Numbered from the stretch's first letter, positions 7,408 to 16,701 are shown. The stretch is 64,000 nt of DNA from Mycolicibacterium sp. CH28 (GCF_004745805.1 NZ_SRLQ01000014.1:310001-374000); one strand, 5' to 3'. Numbers and translations: made by a program. The notes: a model not told the origin generated them from the letters alone.

Positions 7408-8307
7408 ATGGCTATTCTCGCCGTCGGCAGCCTCGAACCGTCACTGGAGATGGAGCTGGCCGGCCGCTACCCGCTTCTCCGTGAGCCCGTGGCAGAGGTC
7501 ACGGTCATCCTGTGCGGTGGGCGGCCCGGTGTGGACGCCGCGCTGATGGATGCGCTGCCGAACCTGGCCGCGATCGTGAACTTCGGCGCCGGAGTCGACG
7601 CCATCGACGTGCCCGCGGCGCGGCAGCGGGGGATCGGGGTCAGCAACACCCCTGATGTGCTCAACGACACGGTCGCCGATACCGCGCTCGGGCTGATCCT
7701 GGACACCATGCGCGGCTTCGGTGCGGCCGACCGCTATGTGCGGGCCGGGCGGTGGGCTGCCGAGGGGCCGTTTCCCTATACCCGGGATGTCAGCGGCAGC
7801 ACGGTCGGCATTCTGGGGCTGGGTCGCATCGGCTCGGCGATTGCCACCCGGCTGCTCGGATTTGGTTGTGCCATCGCCTATCACAACCGCCACCCGGTCG
7901 CAGGCAGCCCGTACCGCTACGCCGCATCGCCGGTGGAACTGGCCGAATCGGTCGATGTCCTGGTGGTCGCCACCGCCGGCGGTCCAGACACCACCCGTCT
8001 GGTGGATCGCGCCGTCCTGACCGGGCTCGGCCCGCGGGGCTATCTGGTCAACATCGCTCGCGGCAGCGTCGTCGACCAGGACGCCCTGATCGACCTGCTC
8101 GCTTCCGGCGGGCTGGCCGGTGCGGGCCTGGACGTCTACGCCCATGAACCGCACGTGCCCGCCGTGCTGCGGGAACTGGACAATGTGGTGCTGCTTCCAC
8201 ACGTGGGCAGCGCGACGGCCCGGACACGGACGGCCATGGCCCGGCTGGCCGTGCGCAACCTGGAAGAGTTCCTGACAACCGGGCGGTTGGTCACACCGGT
8301 CAGCTAG
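7408..8307 (+). CDS. D-isomer-specific 2-hydroxyacid dehydrogenase
   Basis: The 299-residue enzyme has the split catalytic domain and central NAD(P)-binding Rossmann domain of this family. GILGLGRIGSAIATR gives the GxGxxG dinucleotide motif. Catalytic Arg, Glu and His are visible in NIARGSVV, YAHEPHVP and LLPHVGSAT. It would reduce a 2-keto acid to a D-2-hydroxyacid (or the reverse) in the cytoplasm, for example glyoxylate or hydroxypyruvate. It is somewhat short for the family, with a compact N-terminus. Starting ATG is 12 bases after the preceding gene's stop. Confidence 0.88.
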   Translation: MAILAVGSLEPSLEMELAGRYPLLREPVAEVTVILCGGRPGVDAALMDALPNLAAIVNFGAGVDAIDVPAARQRGIGVSNTPDVLNDTVADTALGLILDTMRGFGAADRYVRAGRWAAEGPFPYTRDVSGSTVGILGLGRIGSAIATRLLGFGCAIAYHNRHPVAGSPYRYAASPVELAESVDVLVVATAGGPDTTRLVDRAVLTGLGPRGYLVNIARGSVVDQDALIDLLASGGLAGAGLDVYAHEPHVPAVLRELDNVVLLPHVGSATARTRTAMARLAVRNLEEFLTTGRLVTPVS

Positions 8308-8317
8308 TGACCCGACG

Positions 8318-8680
8318 TCACGTTGGGTCCGGCACGAAATGGGTGTCGGCGCCGGTCTTGAACACCACATAGGCGCGTTTCCACGGGGCGTCGTCGAGCA
8401 GGCGCCACTTGTGCCCGGTGCCGGTGTGGTCGACGGCAAGCAGGACGTCGCCGGGGTGAATGGTGAACGTCTCCCCGCCGACCGTGGTGAACTCCAGGAC
8501 CCCAGACAAGGTGATGACGTACTGGGGGATCGGGTCGTTGTGCCAGTCGAACGACGAATGCGGCTCAGTTTCCTTGAACTGCACCGATTCCGCGTCGACC
8601 AGCGCCGCGTCGGCGATGCTGCCGCGCTCGACGTGGGAGTTGCCATCGGGGCCGGTGTAGAGGCGATAGGCTCGAATCAC
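8318..8680 (-). CDS. small cupin-domain protein
   Basis: A single-domain cupin of 120 residues: the first cupin motif is represented by FDWHNDPIPQYVITLSGVLEFTT and the second by GDVLLAVDHTGTGHKWR. Metal-binding positions are H in DWHND, a probable Gln or Glu, and H in GTGHKW. The GTG start at 8680 follows GGAAGGAT. Possible roles include a dioxygenase or a sugar/hydroxyacid-binding protein; sequence alone does not say. It converges with the dehydrogenase gene (10 bases apart) and is transcribed away from the NmrA-like gene. Confidence 0.7.
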   Translation of the reverse strand: MIRAYRLYTGPDGNSHVERGSIADAALVDAESVQFKETEPHSSFDWHNDPIPQYVITLSGVLEFTTVGGETFTIHPGDVLLAVDHTGTGHKWRLLDDAPWKRAYVVFKTGADTHFVPDPT

Positions 8681-8789
8681 CGCTTCATCCTTCCGCTTCG
8701 CGGCGCGGGTGTCGACGGGCGCTCGGAAGCATCACAATGGACGTGGCCGGGCCGGTCCGATCATCAATCCACACAGGGAGACGCAGACG

Positions 8790-9638
8790 ATGCAGGGGCT
8801 GTACGCGGTACTGGGAGCCACCGGCGCGCAGGGTGGTGCTGTCGTGGCGGCATTGCTCGAGCGAGGCGCACGAGTGCGGGGCATCAGCCGACGCACCGAC
8901 TCGACCGCGGCCCGGCGCCTGAATGCGGCCGGCGTCGAGGTGGTAGCCGCCGACCTCTCCGACGAGGCATCGGTGGCAGCGGCGTTCGCCGGTGTCGACG
9001 GCGCATACACGCTGACCACACCGTTCGAGGATGGCCCGGCTGCAGAGGTGGCGCAGGGATCGACGATCATCGGCGCCGCGCTCGCCGCGCGGGTACCGCA
9101 CCTGGTGTTCTCCTCGGTGGCCGACGCCGACCAGCGCACCGGCATTCCCCACTTCGACAGCAAGGCCGTGGTCGAGAAGGCGCTCGCGGAGTCCGGATTG
9201 TCCTACACCATCGTCGGGCCGACTTACTTCTACGACAACATTTTCGGTGGTATCGACAGCATCCGGACTGGGGTCCTCGAGCTTCCGTTGCCTGCCGATG
9301 TCGGCCTGCAGCAGCTGTCCCGGCGCGATCTCGGCCGCTTCGTAGCCGCCGTCCTCGCCGATCCCGGGCAGTTCCGCGGCGCCCGCATCGATATCGCCTC
9401 GGACAGCCCGACACCTCGAGAGATGGCGGCGGTGCTGGCCGGTGTCGTTGGACGGCCGATGAAGCTGGTCACCCATGATCCGGCAGATATCGGTTCGGCG
9501 GACATGCGGGCGATGTTCGGGTTCCTGGCGCGCGGCGGCTACACGGTTGACATCCCAGAGCTGCATGCCAGGTATCCGCAGATCGGTTGGCAGTCCTTTG
9601 CCGACTGGGTTGGCACCGATCTAGCCGGTCTACTGTGA
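8790..9638 (+). CDS. NmrA-like NAD(P)-binding protein
   Basis: The 282-residue protein begins with the Rossmann loop VLGATGAQGG, followed by RGISRRTDS, where basic residues should favour NADPH, and retains the HLVFSSVADAD and VGPTYFYDN segments of the NmrA/HSCARG atypical SDR group. The usual YxxxK catalytic pair is not evident, as in redox-sensing NmrA proteins, so it may be a reductase or a sensor. ATG 8790 is preferred because GGGAG precedes it. Its stop overlaps the GTG of the next gene, implying coupled translation. Confidence 0.8.
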   Translation: MQGLYAVLGATGAQGGAVVAALLERGARVRGISRRTDSTAARRLNAAGVEVVAADLSDEASVAAAFAGVDGAYTLTTPFEDGPAAEVAQGSTIIGAALAARVPHLVFSSVADADQRTGIPHFDSKAVVEKALAESGLSYTIVGPTYFYDNIFGGIDSIRTGVLELPLPADVGLQQLSRRDLGRFVAAVLADPGQFRGARIDIASDSPTPREMAAVLAGVVGRPMKLVTHDPADIGSADMRAMFGFLARGGYTVDIPELHARYPQIGWQSFADWVGTDLAGLL

Positions 9639-10537
9639 CCCTGCCGCGGTCCGCCGCGCGGGTAGTGGCGATGGGGGCGGCGGTACTCGTCACGGCGGCC
9701 TGCGGATCCGCGCCGACGGCAGCGCCCCCGCCATCCCAAGCTGTTGGGCCCCAGTATGATTCAGTGCACGTCTACGTCGCGCCCGAGCAGTTCGACAGCT
9801 TCGTCCACAGCTGGCTGGCCACGTTCGGCGGTACGTCCAAACCAGCGGGCGTAGTCGACGTCACGCCTACCGCGAGCCAGACCAAGTCCCAGCTGGTGCT
9901 ATCGCCGGTGGGCACGCTGTCGGTGTTCGGATTCCTCACCCCCGCCCCTTATCCGTTCGGATCGGAGCGGACCGGTTGGCTGATGCGGGATTTCGACGCC
10001 GGAGTGCAGCAGGCGCGATCGAGCGGAGCGGTGCTGCAGGTCGCGCCATTCGACGACCCCATCGGGCGCGACGCGATCGTGACCTTTCCCGGCGGGATCA
10101 ATGCGCAGCTGTACTGGCATAAAACCGCACCGTCCTATCCTGCGCTGCAGACGATTCCGGACAATCGGCTCTACCTCTCGCCGGACGCGGTAGCCGCCTT
10201 CCTCACGTCCTACCTCGGCTTCACCGGTGGCACGGTCACGGCTGACGATCCCAAGGCGGACGGCGCTGTCATCGGCAAGCCGGGCACCACCTTCCGCCAG
10301 ATCCGTATCACCGCACCGTTCGGCAATACGGTCGTCTCGGTCACCGATGGGCACCTGCCCTACCCGTTCGGACGTGAGACAGCCGGGTACGCGGTCAATG
10401 ATGTCGGCGCCACCGTCGGGAAAGCGGTCGCGGCGGGCGCCACGGTGCTGGTGCCCACCCGACAGGTCGGCGGCGTGGACAGTGCGGTGCTCGGCTTCCC
10501 CGGTGGCTACATCGCCGAAGTGCACCGTATCGCGTGA
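9635..10537 (+). CDS. lipoprotein with duplicated VOC (glyoxalase) fold
   Basis: The protein (300 residues from GTG 9635, which overlaps the upstream TGA) has a lipoprotein signal with an LVTAAC lipobox. The mature part has two glyoxalase-like repeats: YVAPEQFDSFVHSWLATF...GFLTPAPYPFGSERTGW and YLSPDAVAAFLTSYLGF...PYPFGRETAGY, each ending in a FPGG strand (VTFPGGINAQLY, LGFPGGYIAEVH). An exported VOC lipoprotein is unusual; a binding role outside the membrane is plausible. The second PYPFG block is nearly identical to the first, showing internal duplication. Confidence 0.7.
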   Translation: MTLPRSAARVVAMGAAVLVTAACGSAPTAAPPPSQAVGPQYDSVHVYVAPEQFDSFVHSWLATFGGTSKPAGVVDVTPTASQTKSQLVLSPVGTLSVFGFLTPAPYPFGSERTGWLMRDFDAGVQQARSSGAVLQVAPFDDPIGRDAIVTFPGGINAQLYWHKTAPSYPALQTIPDNRLYLSPDAVAAFLTSYLGFTGGTVTADDPKADGAVIGKPGTTFRQIRITAPFGNTVVSVTDGHLPYPFGRETAGYAVNDVGATVGKAVAAGATVLVPTRQVGGVDSAVLGFPGGYIAEVHRIA

Positions 10538-10559
10538 GACCCCGTTGCGGTGGGTGACG

Positions 10560-11828
10560 TCATTGCTGCCGGTGGTCTGCCCGCCGGACCAGGATGTCGC
10601 GCACCCAGATCGGCAGCACCAGCCCGACCGCCATGGCGGCGGTCACGCTGACCGCCACGGCACTGTCCGAGGCGGTGGCTGCGAGTAGTTCGGTGGAGGC
10701 GTTGGCCTGTAGCTGCAGGATGCCGCTGAGCGTCCGGAACACGTACATACCGGGAACCAGTGCGACCACGGCTGCGAAACCGATTGCGGCGAAGGGCATC
10801 CGCAAGAAGTGGGACAGCGGCACCAAGGTGATCCCGACCAGCAGGCAGGCGATCAGGGCGGCAGCCGCCACCCCGGTGCCGGCCACGCTCAGTGCCCACC
10901 AGTGAACGCCATGGGCGAGCATGCCGGCCAGCACCGGCCACACCATCATGCGATAGGGCATGGAGAAGTACACCGAGTACGACGCGGCAGCCACGGCCGC
11001 CGCGATGACGTCGACGGGTAAGGCCGCCGCCGCCACGCTGCCGGTGACGGGAAGCCCCTGGCCGCAGATGTGCAAACCGAAGATGAGGCCGGTGGCGATC
11101 GCCGTCAGGACCATCGCGGCATACCCTAATCGGGCCAGGCCCAGCGATATTCGCAACGAGATGAGGTCGAGCGCACCGTTGAGGATGTGCGGCCCCGGGA
11201 CCAAGACCATGGCCGGGCACACCGCGACGACACCTGCCGACGCATCCAGGTGCAGTCGCACCGCAACGGCCCCGACAATGCCGGCCACCATTGCAGCGGC
11301 GAATGCCTGCACCAGGACCCCGACACCGTATCGGCCCAATGCGCGGCGAATCATCCCGCCCACGGCCGCGCTGGCCGCCGCAAGCGCTACCGCACGGGCA
11401 TCCGCGGCACCGAAGATCACCGCCAGTGCACCGGCGCCGGTCGCGCAGGCCATGGCGAATGCCGCGGGATGGGCAGGCGGCAGGATCGCGGCGGCAGCGA
11501 TACCGGTTCGCACCTCGGCGAGATCGAGGGGACCGTCCTCGGCGCGGTCGATGGTGCGCATCGCGGCCGAGACTCGGCGCATGTTGATCCCGGTCGGCGT
11601 CACGGCCGCCACCAGGGCCGGTGAGCGGTCCTGTGTGCCGTCCAGGATCAGTGCCGCCCACGAGGGGATCAGCACGCCGTGGACGCCCAGACCGGAGTTG
11701 AGCCGATCCACCGCGAGCAGCGTGGTGCTGGTGGATTGCCCGTTGTTCTGCAGGAGCACGGCGGCGTCGAGCACCGTGCGCAACGGGTCGGGTCGCTCGA
11801 CCTGGTCACCGGTGTTCGGCTCACTCAC
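10560..11828 (-). CDS. ThrE-family threonine/serine exporter
   Basis: The 422-residue protein has the two-part ThrE arrangement fused in one chain: a soluble N-terminal segment (about 1-130) with the VHGVLIPSWAALIL block, and about ten hydrophobic helices across two modules (ThrE and ThrE_2). C. glutamicum ThrE exports Thr/Ser using proton motive force. GTG 11828 is preceded by GGGAGGGG. It is the last gene of the alsD-alsS-fumC-thrE run, with 12 bases between fumC and it, so it is probably co-transcribed. The natural substrate here is unknown. Confidence 0.82.
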   Translation of the reverse strand: MSEPNTGDQVERPDPLRTVLDAAVLLQNNGQSTSTTLLAVDRLNSGLGVHGVLIPSWAALILDGTQDRSPALVAAVTPTGINMRRVSAAMRTIDRAEDGPLDLAEVRTGIAAAAILPPAHPAAFAMACATGAGALAVIFGAADARAVALAAASAAVGGMIRRALGRYGVGVLVQAFAAAMVAGIVGAVAVRLHLDASAGVVAVCPAMVLVPGPHILNGALDLISLRISLGLARLGYAAMVLTAIATGLIFGLHICGQGLPVTGSVAAAALPVDVIAAAVAAASYSVYFSMPYRMMVWPVLAGMLAHGVHWWALSVAGTGVAAAALIACLLVGITLVPLSHFLRMPFAAIGFAAVVALVPGMYVFRTLSGILQLQANASTELLAATASDSAVAVSVTAAMAVGLVLPIWVRDILVRRADHRQQ

Positions 11829-11840
11829 GCGTGCCCCTCC

Positions 11841-13280
11841 CTAGAACGGCCCCACCATCGCGGACGGTACGACGATACGGTCGAAGTCCTCGGCGCTGAT
11901 CAGTCCCGAGGCCAGCGCGGATTCTCGCAGTGTGCGCCCGGTCCGGTCGGCGTCATGGGCGATCGCCGATGCGTTGTCGTAGCCGATCACCGGGGACAGC
12001 GCCGTCACCAACATCAGGGAGCGGTCGACGAAATCGGTGATTTGCTTGCGGTTGACCTCGATACCCGCGATGCAGTACTCACGGAACTTCTCGCTGGCGT
12101 CGCCCAGGATGCGGGCCGAGTGCAGGAATCCGTTGATGATGATCGGCCGCATCGCGTTGAGCTGGAAGTTGCCCTGCGAGCCGGCAATGGCGAGTGCGGA
12201 ATCGTCGGCGATGACCTGGATACAGACCATCACCATGGCCTCACACTGGGTGGGATTGACCTTGCCCGGCATGATCGAGCTGCCGGGCTCGTTGGCGGGC
12301 AGCCGGAGTTCGGCGAGCCCGGCACGCGGGCCGGACGCCAGCCAGCGGATATCGTTGGCGATCTTCATCAACGCCACTGCGAGCCCGCGCAGGGCCGCGC
12401 TCGCGGCCACAATGCCGTCCAGGCCCCCGAGCGCTTCGAACTTGTTGGCAGCGGTCACGAATGGCTTGCCGGTCAGCGCGGCGATCTCGGTCGCGATGTC
12501 CGGCCCGAAGTCGTGGGGTGCGTTGAGTCCGGTGCCGACGGCCGTGCCACCGGCGGCCAGCCGGTAGAGCTCGTGCTGGGCGTCCTCGACCCGGCCGATG
12601 GCGGTGTCCAGTTGGGCCGCCCACCCGGACCACTCCTGGCCTACGGTCAGCGGGACGGCGTCCTCGAGGTGTGTGCGCCCGATCTTGACCAGGTCGTTCC
12701 ATTGCGCACCGGTCGTGGAGATCGCCGACTGCAGCGCCTTCAGCCGCGGCAGCAGGCGGTCCTGGATCTCCAGGACCGCGGCGATGTTCATGGCCGTCGG
12801 GAAGGTGTCGTTGGACGATTGCCCCATGTTGACGTCGTCGTTGGGATGAATTGGCTTCTTGGAGCCCAGTTCCCCGCCGAGCAGCTGAATGGCGCGGTTG
12901 CCGATCACCTCGTTGACGTTCATGTTGGACTGCGTTCCCGAGCCGGTCTGGAAGACGTACAGCGGGAAATTCTCGTCGAGTTTCGTGCCGATCACTTCGT
13001 CGCAGACCTTGCTGATGACGTCGGCCTTCCACTGGGGCAGCCGGCCCGCGCGGGCGTTGACCCGAGCCGCTGCCTTCTTGACGTAGCCGTAGGCGTGGTA
13101 GACCTCCTTCGGCATCCGGTCGTTACCGATGGAGAAGTGGATCAGGGACCGTTGGGTCTGGGCTCCCCAGTAGCGGCCGGCAGGCACGTCGATGGTGCCC
13201 ATCGAGTCCGATTCGGTGCGGGTCCCCGTCGCGTCGATGCCTATCGGGATGTCCAGGATCTGCGGGTCAGCCGGTGTCAT
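11841..13280 (-). CDS. fumC: class II fumarate hydratase
   Basis: The 479-residue enzyme has all landmarks of class II fumarases: GAQTQRS near the N-terminus, FQTGSGTQSNMNVNEVI, HPNDDVNMGQSSNDTFPTAM, GRTHLEDAVPLTVGQE and the superfamily signature GSSIMPGKVNPTQCE. It interconverts fumarate and L-malate as a homotetramer without an iron-sulfur cluster. Residues such as GTQSNMN and the fumarase-type ending distinguish it from aspartase. ATG 13280 has AAAGGA before it; upstream in-frame codons are non-homologous. It follows alsS by 40 bases. A fumarase in an acetoin operon is unexpected. Confidence 0.93.
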   Translation of the reverse strand: MTPADPQILDIPIGIDATGTRTESDSMGTIDVPAGRYWGAQTQRSLIHFSIGNDRMPKEVYHAYGYVKKAAARVNARAGRLPQWKADVISKVCDEVIGTKLDENFPLYVFQTGSGTQSNMNVNEVIGNRAIQLLGGELGSKKPIHPNDDVNMGQSSNDTFPTAMNIAAVLEIQDRLLPRLKALQSAISTTGAQWNDLVKIGRTHLEDAVPLTVGQEWSGWAAQLDTAIGRVEDAQHELYRLAAGGTAVGTGLNAPHDFGPDIATEIAALTGKPFVTAANKFEALGGLDGIVAASAALRGLAVALMKIANDIRWLASGPRAGLAELRLPANEPGSSIMPGKVNPTQCEAMVMVCIQVIADDSALAIAGSQGNFQLNAMRPIIINGFLHSARILGDASEKFREYCIAGIEVNRKQITDFVDRSLMLVTALSPVIGYDNASAIAHDADRTGRTLRESALASGLISAEDFDRIVVPSAMVGPF

Positions 13281-13320
13281 GGCGACATCCTTTCTGCGGG
13301 GCGATGATTGGGGCGAGCGG

Positions 13321-14988
13321 TCAGTCGAGGACGCCATGGTGCAGCTGTGCCGCCAGGTCGGTGTTGGAGCGGTAGTCGACGCGGACGTCGATGATCGTGA
13401 TGCCCGGATTCTCCAGCGACTGCGTGAACGCGTTCTCGAAGTCGTGCAGGTTGTCCACCCGAACCCCGGTTGCGCCGAACGCCGCGGCATAGTGCGCGAT
13501 GTCGTAGTCGCCGAGTTGCACCCCGGACTCACGGCCGTATTTCAGCTTTTCCTGGAAACCCACCATGTCGTAGGTGTTGTCGCGCATGAGGACGTGGGTG
13601 AAACGCACCCCCAGCCGGGTTGCCGTCTCCAATTCCTGTGCGCTGAAAAGGAATCCGCCGTCACCGGAGATCGACACCGGGTGACTGTCCGGGCGTACCA
13701 GGGCGGCCGCGATGGCCCATGGCAGCGCGACCCCCAAAGTCTGTTGCCCGTTGGAGAACAGCAGCCGCCGCGGACCGTACGCACGAAGGTGGCGGGCGGT
13801 GTAGATGTAGTTCGATCCGATATCGCAGGCGACGGTGGTCTCGTCGTCGATGAGGTCCCGAATCTTCAGGACCAGCGCCGCGGGGTTGACGCCGGCTTCG
13901 GAATCGGGGTAGGCGGCGGCGTCCTCGTCGATGCCGGCCAGCGCGGCTCGTTGCTCGTCGACGATCGCGGCGGCGGACTCGGACAGGGTCAGCCCGGCGA
14001 GCGCGGGCTGCAATGCCCGGACGGTGGCTTCGATGTCGCCGCGGAGTTCGAGCGTGGGTTGGTAGTGCGTGTCGATGTCCGCGGCGATCTCGTCAAGGTG
14101 GACGAGGGTGCGGGCCGGGTCGCTGTTCCACAACCGGGGGTCGTACTCGACGGGGTCGAAGCCGACGGTCACGACGACATCGGCGCGATCGAGCAAGATG
14201 TCACCGGGCTGATTGCGGAACAGGCCAACGCGACCGAGGTAGTGCTCCTCAAGGGTGCGTGACACCACACCGGCCGCCTGAAACGTCTCGACCACGGGTA
14301 GTTCGGTGACGCTGAGCAGGTCCCGCAGCGCCGCGCACGCACCGGGGTCGCCCCCGCGCATGCCGACCAGCACGAGCGGCAGCCGGGCTTTGCGGATGAG
14401 GTCGCCTGCCTGCGAAATCTGTTCGAGTGCAGCGGCGCCAAGCCGCGGAGCCGGGGCCGGCGTGGCGATCACGGACGTGGTCGCTTCGGCCGCCACATCG
14501 GATGGGATCACCACCGCGGCAGCACCGTGCGGCACCGTGGTGGCCGCGCGCAGCGCATTGGTGACCGCCTCGGATGCGTTGTCCGGGTGCGTGACCTCGC
14601 CGGTGTACTTCGTAACCGTGGCCAGCAATGCGGCGGCGTTCATCGACTGATGGGTTCGCTTGAGGCGGTCGTCCCGACCGACCGATCCGCAGATCGCGAT
14701 CATCGGGTCCTGCTCGGTGTTCGCGGTCACCAGTGCGGTGGCCAGATTCGTCGTGCCCGGGCCGGATGTCACCAACGCCACGCCCGGGATGCCGGTGAGC
14801 CGGCCCACGGCGGCGGCCATGAAGCCGGCATTCTGTTCGTGGCGGCACACCACCAGCTGCGGCCCGCCGTCGCTGAGGGCGTCGAAGACCGCATCGATCT
14901 TGGCTCCGGGGATGCCGAAGATGTAGCGGACCCCGAACGCCGACAGTGTGTCGACCACTCGCTGTGCGGAACGTCTCGGCGTATCCAC
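13321..14988 (-). CDS. alsS: catabolic acetolactate synthase
   Basis: The ThDP-dependent enzyme joins two pyruvates to alpha-acetolactate. The TPP-activating Glu is E51 (CRHEQNAGF) and the ThDP/Mg motif is GDGGFLFSAQELETATR. NGQQTLGVALPWAIAAAL and NTYDMVGFQEKLKYGRESGV are characteristic of FAD-independent catabolic AlsS rather than anabolic IlvB. The GTG at 14988 is chosen because AAGGGGG precedes it and it begins one base after the alsD stop; an ATG at 15033 inside alsD would add 15 residues. Length about 555, normal for AlsS. No small regulatory subunit gene adjoins it, as expected for AlsS. Confidence 0.92.
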   Translation of the reverse strand: MDTPRRSAQRVVDTLSAFGVRYIFGIPGAKIDAVFDALSDGGPQLVVCRHEQNAGFMAAAVGRLTGIPGVALVTSGPGTTNLATALVTANTEQDPMIAICGSVGRDDRLKRTHQSMNAAALLATVTKYTGEVTHPDNASEAVTNALRAATTVPHGAAAVVIPSDVAAEATTSVIATPAPAPRLGAAALEQISQAGDLIRKARLPLVLVGMRGGDPGACAALRDLLSVTELPVVETFQAAGVVSRTLEEHYLGRVGLFRNQPGDILLDRADVVVTVGFDPVEYDPRLWNSDPARTLVHLDEIAADIDTHYQPTLELRGDIEATVRALQPALAGLTLSESAAAIVDEQRAALAGIDEDAAAYPDSEAGVNPAALVLKIRDLIDDETTVACDIGSNYIYTARHLRAYGPRRLLFSNGQQTLGVALPWAIAAALVRPDSHPVSISGDGGFLFSAQELETATRLGVRFTHVLMRDNTYDMVGFQEKLKYGRESGVQLGDYDIAHYAAAFGATGVRVDNLHDFENAFTQSLENPGITIIDVRVDYRSNTDLAAQLHHGVLD

Positions 14989-14989
14989 G

Positions 14990-15712
14990 TCATCCCCCTT
15001 CGGTCCGGCGGATCTGTCCGTCGGCGTCGACATCGGTCAGATCGGCCTGCTCGAACTGCGGTGTCCGAGGCAGGCTGAGGTGAAGCTCCGAGCCGACGCT
15101 GATGTCGACGGTGCCGCGCAGCAGCCGGTAGTCCAGCGCGTGGCCGCCGCGGGTGCGGCCGGCGTCGATGAAGTGCGCGTGATACCCGGCCACCGAAATG
15201 CCCTGTACCCATTGCGGCATCCGGAACCCGGCCAGCGTTCCGCCGATATCGGTGAAGGCAACCTCATGCTGATCATGGGTGGCCTCGGTGAACGGCCGGT
15301 AGGGCGGTTCTTGCCGGCTGACCGTGCGGGTGCGCATGATCTCGAACACACCGTTCACCCGGACGGTCACCATCAGGTTGGGGCTGCCCACCGCTGCGTC
15401 GATGAGGGCGGTGACCTGTGCGCGATCGTGTGCCTGGGTCACCTCGATGGTCTGCTGGGGCCGGAATCGGGTCACCACCGCGAAGGGAACGAGTTCGTCT
15501 GCACCTGCCGGGGTTGCGCTGCCATCCGAGCGCAGCTGGTAGCACACCGAGTCGAGCATCAATAGTTCGCCGTCGAGACCGTTGAAGGTGCCTAGGCCGA
15601 AATCCCCGTGGCTCAACAACTTTCGGATGGTCACGTCGCCGTCGTAGATGCCGCCCAGCAGGGCCTCCATCGTCGCGATCTGGTAGATCTGGTTGACCTC
15701 TTCGGGGCCCAT
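14990..15712 (-). CDS. alsD: alpha-acetolactate decarboxylase
   Basis: The 240-residue enzyme converts alpha-acetolactate to acetoin. It begins with IYQIATMEALLGGIYDGD, continues with LLSHGDFGLGTFNGLDGE, and has the zinc-binding cluster GYHAHFIDAGRTRGGHALD, whose three His residues match the family's metal ligands. A conserved Arg lies in the RVNGVFEIMRTRTV strand. Length is usual for AlsD/BudA. It is the first gene of the minus-strand run followed by alsS. With pyruvate overflow the pair would make acetoin; no butanediol dehydrogenase adjoins them here. Confidence 0.93.
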   Translation of the reverse strand: MGPEEVNQIYQIATMEALLGGIYDGDVTIRKLLSHGDFGLGTFNGLDGELLMLDSVCYQLRSDGSATPAGADELVPFAVVTRFRPQQTIEVTQAHDRAQVTALIDAAVGSPNLMVTVRVNGVFEIMRTRTVSRQEPPYRPFTEATHDQHEVAFTDIGGTLAGFRMPQWVQGISVAGYHAHFIDAGRTRGGHALDYRLLRGTVDISVGSELHLSLPRTPQFEQADLTDVDADGQIRRTEGG

Positions 15713-15825
15713 GCCTCGATCTTTCCCCAGACGCGCGCCCGGTGCACCGTCGCCAACCCCACTCGGGGTTTCCCCCGATCACCATTGCGCGACAGGTGCT
15801 CGTTTGGTATTCGCGCGCAGTGCGG

Positions 15826-16701
15826 TCAGCCGGTGACGAACGAGACGACGGCCTGACTGAAGGCGTCGTTGTCGTCGCCGGCGGCGGTGTGGCCGGCGTC
15901 GGCGAGCTCGACGAACTCCGCCCGTGGCACCTTGGCCAGGAAGTCCGCGACGCCCTCGCTGCTCACCACGTCGGAGAGCTTGCCGCGGATCAGCAGGATT
16001 GGAATGGTCAGGTTGACCGCGGCCTGCTCGAGGCGATCCACCTGGACGAAGGGGTCGTCCTGGCCGGAGGGGGCGGTGAGGAACGCCGGATCCCAGTGCC
16101 AGTACCACCGGCCATTGCGGTGCCGCAGGTTCTTCTTCAGGCCGTCGAGGTTCCTCGGCCGCTTGCGGTGCGGCAGGTAGGTGGCGATGGCGTCGGCGGC
16201 CTCTTCCAGCGTGTCGAACCCGTGAACATGGCTGAACATGAAGTCGCGGATGCGGGCAGTGCCTTCGTGCTCGACCCGCGGCACGACGTCGACGAGGACG
16301 AGTTTGGTCACCGTCTGCGGCCCGGCCTTCTCGGCCACATGGATGCCCGTCAGCCCGCCCATGCTGGCCCCGATCAGTACCACCGGTCGGCCGATCTGCT
16401 CGAGCACCAGCAGCACGTCGGTGCTCAGCGTGTCGACGGAGTATTCGCCGTTGGGGGCGCGGTCGCTGTCACCGTGCCCGCGGGCGTCGAGCGCGACCAC
16501 GTGGAAACCGGCTTCTGCCAGCACCTGACCGGTGTTCTTCCACGAGAAGCGGTTCTGCCCGCCGCCGTGCAGCATCAGGATTGTGGGCTGCTCGGCCGCG
16601 GCGGGTGCCCCGCGGCTCCACTCGTCGGCCACCAGGGCGAGATCCTTGTCACCGCGGAACTCGACGGTCTGCGGACCGCTCTTCGTGTTGCTCACGGGCA
16701 T
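15826..16701 (-). CDS. alpha/beta hydrolase (BpoB-like)
   Basis: The 291-residue protein has the alpha/beta hydrolase set: oxyanion HGGGQN (45-50), DARGHGDSDR, nucleophile elbow GASMGG with S113, an acid in RGKLSDVV and the catalytic His in DAGHTAAG. It resembles non-haem (cofactor-free) haloperoxidase-type hydrolases such as BpoB. By position it matches Rv1123c, which in M. tuberculosis also lies next to ephC. The true substrate is probably an ester or lactone; peroxidase names in this family are historical. Confidence 0.82.
   Translation of the reverse strand: MPVSNTKSGPQTVEFRGDKDLALVADEWSRGAPAAAEQPTILMLHGGGQNRFSWKNTGQVLAEAGFHVVALDARGHGDSDRAPNGEYSVDTLSTDVLLVLEQIGRPVVLIGASMGGLTGIHVAEKAGPQTVTKLVLVDVVPRVEHEGTARIRDFMFSHVHGFDTLEEAADAIATYLPHRKRPRNLDGLKKNLRHRNGRWYWHWDPAFLTAPSGQDDPFVQVDRLEQAAVNLTIPILLIRGKLSDVVSSEGVADFLAKVPRAEFVELADAGHTAAGDDNDAFSQAVVSFVTG

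Noticed and set aside
11679..13307. 542-codon plus-strand frame opposite fumC and thrE
   Set aside because: Antisense shadow of high-GC genes: low-complexity translation, no ribosome site, no domain.
13421..13445. GAACGCGTTC as a second KstR-like site
   Set aside because: It lies within the alsS coding sequence and lacks the outer T and A required by the consensus.
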